DNA from: Candidatus Sumerlaeota bacterium | GTDB taxonomy: Bacteria > Sumerlaeota > Sumerlaeia > MVZB01 > JAJFLK01 | DNA: 9,970 bases | Reading direction: 5' to 3' | Assembly (NCBI GenBank): GCA_021772735.1 | Contig: JAJFLK010000572.1 | Span: forward strand, 1-9,970 | Part shown: in pieces, positions 1 through 5,283 of the stretch | Position numbering within the stretch: position 1 is the first letter of the stretch | Layout of the letters: each line of letters begins with the position of its first letter | Made by a program: the position numbers and the translations under genes | Notes under the pieces: model-generated | Databases searched by the model: none | What the model saw: the letters and a program-made list of their open reading frames with translations, nothing else | What the model was told of the DNA's origin: nothing

Positions 1-521
1 AAGAGGTTTTTCTCCAGAATCAACCCTTCGCCCGCCGGTGAGCGAAAGCCCTCGAATATCTGCCGCGCGGCATCGGGCCATTGAGCCCAGCTCATCGGCA
101 TCACGAGGCCTTCCATGTATGCGATGGCGCGGACGGCGTCGCGATGTCGGTTCGCCCAATCCATCCCCAGCGCGCATCCCCAATCGTGGATGACGAACGT
201 GACGTTTTCGGTCACGCCGAGCTTTTCCAGGAGCGCGTCGAGATACTCGCGATGCTCGACGAAGCGATAACTCTCCGCGCCGCTATCGGGCAGTTTGTCC
301 GAATCGCCCATTCCGATCAGGTCGGGCGCGATCAGCCGCCCCTGTCCTTCGAGGTGCGGCATGACGTTACGCCACAGATACGACGACGTCGGGTTGCCGT
401 GCAGGAAAACGATCGGATCGCCCTCGCCCTGGTCGATGTAGGCCATCGTCAGGCCTTTGATCTCGGCGTTCTTTTTCGTATATCGCTCGTCTGCGGATAT
501 CGCGGATGACTCGGGTGTCAT
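1..521 (-). CDS. Haloalkane dehalogenase (alpha/beta hydrolase), N-terminal part
   Basis: The gene starts at ATG 521-519 and runs off the left edge, leaving about 173 codons of a family that is usually near 300. The visible part is the first half of an alpha/beta-hydrolase fold. HGNPTSSYLWRN at residues 41-52 contains the oxyanion and halide-binding Asn43. GMGDSD follows at 70-75. VIHDWG at 110-115 holds the nucleophile Asp113 and the halide-binding Trp114. Glu137 in YMEG sits where LinB/DhaA-type (HLD-II) enzymes carry the catalytic acid. The start of the helical cap (residues about 143-174) also resembles LinB. Known family members cleave carbon-halogen bonds by hydrolysis to an alcohol and a halide, in the cytoplasm without cofactor. 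The catalytic His and the second halide-binding residue lie outside the window, so substrate range is unknown. An AGGGGG ribosome-binding site 9 nt upstream supports the start. The gene is divergent from the peptidase gene to its right. Confidence 0.9.
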   Translation of the reverse strand, partial: MTPESSAISADERYTKKNAEIKGLTMAYIDQGEGDPIVFLHGNPTSSYLWRNVMPHLEGQGRLIAPDLIGMGDSDKLPDSGAESYRFVEHREYLDALLEKLGVTENVTFVIHDWGCALGMDWANRHRDAVRAIAYMEGLVMPMSWAQWPDAARQIFEGFRSPAGEGLILEKNL

Positions 522-563
522 TTGTGTGTTCCCCCTCTGGATTCGTTCTCGAAAATTTGATGT

Positions 564-587
564 GCCGAACGGCGATTATGGTTCGGC
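564..587. promoter_or_regulatory. Operator-like inverted repeat before the dehalogenase gene
   Basis: A perfect 7-bp inverted repeat, GCCGAAC (564-570) and GTTCGGC (581-587), has a 10-nt centre. On the minus strand the centre contains CATAAT, a 5-of-6 match to a sigma-70 -10 element. The repeat lies about 43 nt upstream of the dehalogenase ATG. A dyad straddling a -10 is typical of a repressor operator. It could instead be chance, or an RNA hairpin, but no T-run follows either arm directly. No regulator gene for it is visible. Confidence 0.35.
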
Positions 588-606
588 GCGGGGGAGGAAT
601 TGTCAA
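575..606 (-). promoter_or_regulatory. Possible dehalogenase promoter
   Basis: On the minus strand a perfect TTGACA (606-601) precedes CATAAT (580-575). The spacer is 20 nt, longer than the usual 16-18, so the pair would be weak or dependent on a regulator. Longer spacers occur at promoters where an activator bends or untwists the DNA, and the dyad over the -10 would fit that. The elements are visible; the function is inferred. Confidence 0.3.
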
Positions 607-635
607 GGGACTGAGATTTGCGCCGAGGGAAAGCG

Positions 636-665
636 TTGACTCCATTGATGCGCGCGAGAGAAAAT
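636..665 (+). promoter_or_regulatory. Putative promoter of the peptidase-DUF4411 unit
   Basis: TTGACT (636-641), an 18-nt spacer and GAAAAT (660-665) match sigma-70 consensus at 5 of 6 and 4 of 6 positions. Transcription would begin near 672, just before the GGAGGAAGG ribosome-binding site and the GTG start at 694. The leader would be about 20 nt. The spacing to the gene is good, but the -10 lacks its leading T. Confidence 0.45.
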
Positions 666-674
666 TGCGGGATT

Positions 675-683
675 GGAGGAAGG
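675..683 (+). promoter_or_regulatory. Strong ribosome-binding site fixing the GTG start at 694
   Basis: GGAGGAAGG lies about 10 nt before GTG 694. A TTG at 673 opens the same frame but lies upstream of this site, so it cannot use it. GTG 703 would be about 19 nt away. The site therefore selects 694. Confidence 0.7.
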
Positions 684-693
684 CAGATTCACC

Positions 694-1833
694 GTGAGTC
701 GAGTGACCGTAAAACCCAAATTATTTGATTGGGCCAGTGAACGCTCGGGGCTGCCGATAGATGTCCTTCTATCCAAATTTCCGAAGTTCGAATCGTGGGT
801 AAGCGAAAAAACAAAACCCACGCTAAAGCAACTGGAGAAATTCGCCCGCACGACCTATACGCCACTTGGGTATTTTTTCCTGGATGAACCTCCCGAAGAA
901 AAACTTCCGATTCCGGACTTTCGAACCTTGGACGACGAGCCAGTAAGACGTCCAAGCCCACACCTGATCGAAACGATGCACACGATGCAGCATCGGCAGG
1001 ATTGGATGCGCGACAACTTAGTTGAGCAAGGCGCCGAGCCCCTTCCCTTTATCGGCTCTGTCAGCCAGAAGTCTCCCGCGCTTAAAGTGGCAGAGTCCAT
1101 TAGGAGCACTCTCGGCATTGCCAAGATATGCGCGGATCGCGAAACGACCCCGCAAAACGCGCTGCTTCGGCTCCGAAACGCGGCTGAAGGCGTTGGCATA
1201 TTGACGATGTTGAATGGCGTCGTCGGCAACAATACGCATCGAAAACTGGATGCGAAGGAATTCCAAGGCTTCGTCCTTTGTGACGACATTGCCCCACTCA
1301 TCTTTGTTAACAACGCGGATTACAAAGCGGCCCAAATATTTACGCTTGCTCATGAATTGGCCCATCTATGGCTGGGCAAGGCTGGTCTCTTCAATCTCGA
1401 TAAAACACTTCCTCTCGATCATGAAGTGGAGCGATTTTGCAATCAAGTGGCGGCGGAAGTTCTCGTACCCGAAGAGGATCTACGAAAATTTTGGCCAATC
1501 GCGGTTGAAGATCGCGAGCCGCACAAGGCCGTTGCACGGCGCTTTAAGGTCAGCCAGATCGTTGCGGCGAGGCGCGCGCTAGATCTCGAACTTATCGACA
1601 AGCCTTCTTTCTTTTCGTTCTACGATAGACGCGAGGAAGAATTCGAGGCGGCGAAGTCTTCGAAAAAAGGCGGCGGAAATTTCTACAACAATCAGCCTGG
1701 GAAGATTAGCACGCTCTTCGGCAGCGCGGTTGTTCGTGCTGCAAGGGAAGGTCGATTGCTCTACCGGGACGCCTATCGATTAACCGGGTTGCATGGCAAA
1801 ACGTTTGACAATTTCTTCGGGCGTCAACCATGA
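694..1833 (+). CDS. ImmA/IrrE-family zinc metallopeptidase with N-terminal HTH-like segment
   Basis: A 379-residue protein of the long ImmA/IrrE (COG2856) type. The N-terminus (about 5-60) is a helical segment resembling an Xre-like helix-turn-helix. It leads into TPLGYFFL and an 'IPDFRT' linker typical of this group. HELAH at 220-224 is the zinc-binding HExxH site. Glu246 in ERFCN, 22 residues further on, fits the third ligand, and VAAEVLVP is the usual strand after it. FKVS and AARRALDL (about 284-300) match the conserved wing region after the peptidase core. Relatives cleave repressors or act as sensors in stress and mobile-element control; here the target is probably tied to the downstream partner. 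The stop overlaps the next start as ATGA, implying translational coupling. GC content is low for the window: the lines at 721-780 and 1321-1380 have 28 and 29 G/C of 60, against 46 of 60 at 7321-7380. That suggests horizontal acquisition. Confidence 0.88.
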   Translation: MSRVTVKPKLFDWASERSGLPIDVLLSKFPKFESWVSEKTKPTLKQLEKFARTTYTPLGYFFLDEPPEEKLPIPDFRTLDDEPVRRPSPHLIETMHTMQHRQDWMRDNLVEQGAEPLPFIGSVSQKSPALKVAESIRSTLGIAKICADRETTPQNALLRLRNAAEGVGILTMLNGVVGNNTHRKLDAKEFQGFVLCDDIAPLIFVNNADYKAAQIFTLAHELAHLWLGKAGLFNLDKTLPLDHEVERFCNQVAAEVLVPEEDLRKFWPIAVEDREPHKAVARRFKVSQIVAARRALDLELIDKPSFFSFYDRREEEFEAAKSSKKGGGNFYNNQPGKISTLFGSAVVRAAREGRLLYRDAYRLTGLHGKTFDNFFGRQP

Positions 1834-2345
1834 GCAATGAAAAGCGATTTCTTCTAGATACGAATGTCTTTATTGAGGCGAAGCGTTTTTACTACGCGTT
1901 CGATATTTGTCCGGGATTTTGGGCGTCACTTGAGAACCACCACGAGCATGATCAGATCATAAGCATTGATCGTGTGAAAGGAGAGCTCAAGGACGGGAAA
2001 GACGATTTGTGCGATTGGGCGGAGGATACTGCACCCCCGTTCTTCTTCGTCAGCACGGATGAGGAGGCCATCGTCACGTGCTATCAGAAAGTTCAGACTT
2101 ACGTAAATGGCGTCGATAGATACACGCGCGACGCAAAGGCGGAGTTTGCAGATGGGGCGGACGCGTGGCTCATCGCCTATGCTAAAGTGAATTCAATGGT
2201 GCTGGTGACCCGCGAACAGCCAGCGCCCGAGTCGAAGAAAAAAGTTAAGATTCCAGATGTGTGTAGCGAGTTCGGCGTTCCATATGTCGATACGTTCCAG
2301 ATGCTAAGGGAGCTCGGGATTCGTTTCGACTGGTCGCCGAGCTGA
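1830..2345 (+). CDS. DUF4411 family PIN-like protein, probable toxin or nuclease
   Basis: A 171-residue protein of usual DUF4411 length. FLLDTNVFIEA (7-17) is the PIN-like first strand with acidic Asp10. Further acidic residues expected of a PIN metal site are Glu52 (in RVKGELKDG) and Asp111 (in ADAWLIAYA). The segment VLVTREQ, then KKKVKIPDVC and a short Leu-rich end closing with IRF (about 124-166), is the family's characteristic C-terminus. PIN proteins are Mg/Mn-dependent RNases, commonly VapC-like toxins; activity of DUF4411 itself is inferred from the fold. The start overlaps the peptidase stop by 4 nt and has no ribosome-binding site of its own, so translation probably depends on the upstream gene. 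In a toxin-antitoxin reading the peptidase/HTH protein would be the antitoxin or regulator. The gene ends 12 nt from the convergent permease gene, with no terminator visible. Confidence 0.85.
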   Translation: MSNEKRFLLDTNVFIEAKRFYYAFDICPGFWASLENHHEHDQIISIDRVKGELKDGKDDLCDWAEDTAPPFFFVSTDEEAIVTCYQKVQTYVNGVDRYTRDAKAEFADGADAWLIAYAKVNSMVLVTREQPAPESKKKVKIPDVCSEFGVPYVDTFQMLRELGIRFDWSPS

Positions 2346-2357
2346 CAGATTCCTCCC

Positions 2358-3305
2358 TCACCCCTTCAACCCCGTCCGGGCCACGCTCTGGATGAAGAAG
2401 CGTTGCGCGAAGAAAAACGCGACGAGGATCGGAAGCATCGAGAACGTCGCCGCGGCCATCAGCAGGTTCGGCTCGGCCGCGCCTTCCTGGCCGAAGCTTT
2501 GCAGCCCGACCATCAGCGTGCGCATCTCGGGCCGGGTCGTCGCGATCAGCGGCCACATCAGCGAGTTCCATTGGGCCAGGAACGTGACGACGGCGGCGGT
2601 CGTCAGCACGGGCCGCGCCATCGGCAGCACGACACTCCACAGGAACCGGCCGTGGCTCGCGCCGTCGAGGCGCGCCGCGTCCCAGAGCGCTGCCGGCACC
2701 GTACGGAAGAACTGGCGCAGCATGAAGATCACGAAGACCGAGGCCAGGAACGGCGCGACCAGCGCCAGGTATGAATCCAGCCAGCCGAGGCGTTCGAGGA
2801 TCAGGTAGTTCGGGATGATGAGGACGTGCGGGGGGATCATGATCGTGGCAAGCAGCGCGCCGAACAGAGCATCGCGCCCGCGAAACCGGAGCCGGGCGAA
2901 GGCGTATCCCGCCAGAACCGAAGTCGCCAGCACGCCGAGCGTCGTCACTGCGGCCGTCACGGAGCTGACCCAGAAGTATCGAGCGAACGTCATGGCGCGC
3001 GGCGGCGAGGCCCAGGCGCGGGCGTAGTTTTCTTTGATCTGATCGAAGAATATGCGCCATTGACCCGCCGCGAGGGCGTCGGGCAGGAGCGTCGGCGGAA
3101 CACGCGCGGCTTCTTCGGCCGACTTGAGCGAACCGGCGACCATCCAGACCATCGGAAACAAAACAAGCAGCGCCGCGAGCGTCATGGCGTTCAGCCCGAG
3201 CCACGCGATAATCGCCTGACGCGAGCCCGGCGCCCTGGCACGTATCAGTGCCCAGACCCAGAGGCCCGCATACAGGACAAGGAATGCGCCGAAGATGGGG
3301 GTCAT
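2358..3305 (-). CDS. Sugar ABC transporter permease, MalG-like (CUT1 family)
   Basis: A 315-residue polytopic inner-membrane protein. The cytoplasmic EAA loop, which docks on the ATPase, is at about 209-230 (DAARLDGAS, then VVLP). WNSLMWPLI (246-254) and the C-terminal GLKG are also typical of MalG-like subunits. The core starts at about residue 32 (TM at 38-56, then SLKS). In front of it is an additional hydrophobic segment (about 3-21) followed by RARAPGSR, so this protein has roughly one more membrane span than the usual six. Start ATG 3305-3303 has GAGAG 10 nt upstream. It lies 30 nt downstream of the MalF-like gene on the same strand and is probably co-transcribed. The family imports sugars, glycerol phosphate or similar solutes; the substrate cannot be told from the permease. 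No binding protein or ATPase gene is in the window. Confidence 0.92.
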   Translation of the reverse strand: MTPIFGAFLVLYAGLWVWALIRARAPGSRQAIIAWLGLNAMTLAALLVLFPMVWMVAGSLKSAEEAARVPPTLLPDALAAGQWRIFFDQIKENYARAWASPPRAMTFARYFWVSSVTAAVTTLGVLATSVLAGYAFARLRFRGRDALFGALLATIMIPPHVLIIPNYLILERLGWLDSYLALVAPFLASVFVIFMLRQFFRTVPAALWDAARLDGASHGRFLWSVVLPMARPVLTTAAVVTFLAQWNSLMWPLIATTRPEMRTLMVGLQSFGQEGAAEPNLLMAAATFSMLPILVAFFFAQRFFIQSVARTGLKG

Positions 3306-3335
3306 TTATTCGGATCTCTCATCAGCGGTCTCCCA

Positions 3336-4307
3336 TCAATCGTAATGCACGCGCCGCCCGAACAGGCGCGCCTGCGCGAGGGTCGGGATCAGGATAATCA
3401 TGAAAAGCAGATAGCCGACGGCGGAACCGAGGCCCAGTTTCCACTGCACGAAGCCCTTCTCATACATGTAAAAAACCAGCGTCGCGGTGGACTTGGCCGG
3501 GCCGCCGTCGGGCGTCATGACCATGATCGGGACGAAAACCCGGAAGGCTCCGATCAACGCGATGATGAGCAGGAAATACGTCGTCGGCGCGAGCAGCGGG
3601 AGCGTGATCCGGCGCAGGCGCTGATGGGCCGATGCGCCGTCGATCATCGCGGCCTCAGCGTATCCGGGATCGATATTCGCCAGCCCGGCGAGGAAGACCA
3701 CCATGAAAAATCCGACGTCGCGCCAGATCGTGGTCCCGATGATCGACGCCATGGCGAGGCTCGGGCCTGCGGCGATCCGTCCGAAGAACCCCGTGTTGGG
3801 CCAGGATTCGAGACCGAGCGGGCCGGTTGCGAACATCTCGATCACGCCACGCGGTTCGGCAAGCCATCGGAGCGGCTCGAATCCCATCGAGCGCAGGAGG
3901 TGATTGAGCGGTCCGGTCTCGGGATCGAAAAAGTACTGCCATGCGATCGAGACGGCGACCCAAGTGGTCACATACGGGAGAAAAAAAACAGTCCGGAAGA
4001 TCGACGCCCCGGCGGTTTTGCGCTGAACGAGCAACGCGGCCCCAAGGCCCAGGCTCATCGTGATCGGAATGCTCCAAAGCGCGTAGTTGATCGTGTTGGC
4101 CAGGGCGGCCGTGAAGCGCTCATCGCCGAGCGTCCGGGCGTAATTGCGCCAACCCACCCCACCGACGATGTCCAGCGTATCGGCCCCTTCCCAGTTCGTG
4201 AACGAAACGACGAGCGACGCGACGGCGGGGGCAAACCAGAAGACGAGCAGCACCAACCCCGCCGGCGCGAGATAAAGCGTGGCGAGTGTGGTTTCTTGAC
4301 GTTTCAA
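3336..4307 (-). CDS. Sugar ABC transporter permease, MalF/UgpA-like (CUT1 family)
   Basis: A 323-residue inner-membrane permease that would pair with the downstream MalG-like subunit. The first span is at about 9-34. FRTVFFLPYV (104-113) and YFFDPETGPLN (125-135) are typical of the group. The EAA loop (218-237, EAAMIDGAS then ITLP) contacts the ATPase. The last span is at about 293-310. A longer-than-usual loop (about 147-183) lies between the third and fourth spans, as in some CUT1 permeases. The start is uncertain. The assigned codon is TTG 4307-4305, with no clear ribosome-binding site. CTG 4328-4326 has GGGAGA about 9 nt upstream, and ATT 4313 would give MRLKRQET, a family-like N-terminus. 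No in-frame ATG or GTG lies close upstream. A run of eight T on the coding strand (opposite 3981-3988) encodes Phe108-Phe109. Confidence 0.9.
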   Translation of the reverse strand: MKRQETTLATLYLAPAGLVLLVFWFAPAVASLVVSFTNWEGADTLDIVGGVGWRNYARTLGDERFTAALANTINYALWSIPITMSLGLGAALLVQRKTAGASIFRTVFFLPYVTTWVAVSIAWQYFFDPETGPLNHLLRSMGFEPLRWLAEPRGVIEMFATGPLGLESWPNTGFFGRIAAGPSLAMASIIGTTIWRDVGFFMVVFLAGLANIDPGYAEAAMIDGASAHQRLRRITLPLLAPTTYFLLIIALIGAFRVFVPIMVMTPDGGPAKSTATLVFYMYEKGFVQWKLGLGSAVGYLLFMIILIPTLAQARLFGRRVHYD

Positions 4308-4317
4308 GCGAATGGAC

Positions 4318-4337
4318 GCGCCGGGCAGGACCGGCGC
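4318..4337 (-). other. GC-rich hairpin just upstream of the MalF-like start
   Basis: GCGCCGG (4318-4324) and CCGGCGC (4331-4337) form a perfect 7-bp stem with a 6-nt loop. It lies 10 nt upstream of the assigned TTG start and overlaps the alternative CTG start. No U-run follows on the minus strand, so it is not a standard intrinsic terminator. In RNA it could hide the initiation region or separate the upstream gene from the permeases. Function is inferred only. Confidence 0.4.
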
Positions 4338-4385
4338 TCTCCCGTTCGAGAGATTCCTTGATCTAACTGGAAAAACTTCGGGGGC

Positions 4386-5147
4386 TCAACGATCGTCGCT
4401 GCCGTGCAGCTGCTCCTCGACTTTATCGCCCTTGCCGGCAATGTATCGAATGTCACCGGCGAACGACTGACGGGTCAGGATGTTCAGGCGCCGACGAGAC
4501 ATCAGAATTATCTCTTCTTTGTCCTCAATCTTGAACATCGCGAAGCTCGCGTGCGAAAGCCGGGCGTTGATCTGGAGCGATTTGGCGTACATGCGCGGCT
4601 CGGCGACCCCGCATCGCGTGAAGATCAGTACCATTGGCTCCCCGGCCTTGTCCGCCTGGTCCAGCTCGATGTAGACCGTCTGCCATCTGCCTTCGCCGAC
4701 AGGCAATCGAACACTGAACCGAACGCCGGAACCGTTCAATTCACCCTTGTCCTCGAGGGCAAGTTCCTGGAGCCATTTGATGGCCTCTTCGCGCGTTGCG
4801 ACGCTGGGGACGACAGTCGTCCGCTCTTGGGTCGTTGTTGCGCCGGTCGGGCCGGAGGCCTGGGCGCGCATCCGGAAGGCGCGCTCGTGCGCATCTACTT
4901 TGTGTTGGATCGTCCCAATTGTATCTTTCAGATCGGCCTCGAACAATTCGATGGCCTTGGAACATGCGTGGGCGACGTCAGGGTCGGGGTCAATCGCGCC
5001 TCCGCGCATCGACAGGATGACCCGCCGGGCGGCAAGGGTGAGCGCATCGGCGGTGTCTCGCCTCTCGATCCATGTGCCTCCGCCCTGGATTCGCTCGGAA
5101 AGCCGATCGATCGAATCGACGGCTGCCGCATCTTCTTCTGCGCTCAT
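4386..5147 (-). CDS. Protein with HEAT-like N-terminus and YbjN-like C-terminus, function unknown
   Basis: A 253-residue soluble protein without signal peptide or membrane span. Residues about 10-75 are helical, and DPDPDVAHACSKAIELFE (53-70) has the look of a HEAT repeat. A coiled helix (about 72-95) and a Thr/Gly-rich linker (98-115) follow. The C-terminal domain (about 118-230) begins with a helix (EEAIKWLQEL). It continues with alternating strands: RFSVRLPV, WQTVYIELD and PMVLIFTRCG. Next come a helix with ARLSHASFAMFKI and a strand EEIILMSRRRL. This pattern resembles YbjN and type III secretion chaperone-like domains, which bind protein partners. The match is by pattern only. ATG 5147-5145 has GAGG 6 nt upstream. 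The gene ends 78 nt before the MalF-like start on the same strand. A role with the transporter is possible, but shared transcription is not shown. Confidence 0.72.
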   Translation of the reverse strand: MSAEEDAAAVDSIDRLSERIQGGGTWIERRDTADALTLAARRVILSMRGGAIDPDPDVAHACSKAIELFEADLKDTIGTIQHKVDAHERAFRMRAQASGPTGATTTQERTTVVPSVATREEAIKWLQELALEDKGELNGSGVRFSVRLPVGEGRWQTVYIELDQADKAGEPMVLIFTRCGVAEPRMYAKSLQINARLSHASFAMFKIEDKEEIILMSRRRLNILTRQSFAGDIRYIAGKGDKVEEQLHGSDDR

Positions 5148-5283
5148 GGCTTACCTCATGTGCGCACGCCGAGCGCACGTTGCTCAAGATTGACGACTAT
5201 CTATCTCCAGAGGCCATCGTTCCTTTTTCCGGCGCCGCGATCAATTCAAGAATGGCAATTCCAGCCTGAAAAAGCTGCGGCGG
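5148..5283 (-). other. Intergenic stretch between two minus-strand genes
   Basis: This 136-nt gap separates the DUF393 gene stop from the HEAT/YbjN gene start. On the minus strand a weak promoter-like pair (TTGATC, 17-nt spacer, AACGAT) is present, but it matches consensus poorly. I see no terminator hairpin and no small ORF with a convincing ribosome-binding site. The gap length suggests the downstream gene has its own promoter. Confidence 0.3.

Noticed and set aside
81..509. A 142-codon open frame on the plus strand opposite the dehalogenase
   Set aside because: The minus strand encodes intact dehalogenase motifs through this whole stretch.
2346..2357. Bidirectional terminator between the convergent DUF4411 and permease genes
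   Set aside because: The 12-nt gap holds no inverted repeat or T-run.
2245..3204. A 319-codon open frame on the minus strand in another frame of the MalG-like gene
   Set aside because: Arg/Ala/Asp-rich, no membrane or fold pattern, and it runs through the end of the DUF4411 gene. The MalG-like frame is convincing.
4318..4337. Intrinsic terminator after the HEAT/YbjN-like gene
   Set aside because: The stem is good but no U-run follows on the transcribed strand, so it is listed only as a hairpin.
2826..4361. A 511-codon open frame on the plus strand opposite both permease genes
   Set aside because: It is very rich in Arg, Asp, Glu, Gln and His with no hydrophobic core or motif, and it runs through the permease junction. 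Both minus-strand genes are clear family members, so this is a high-GC shadow frame.
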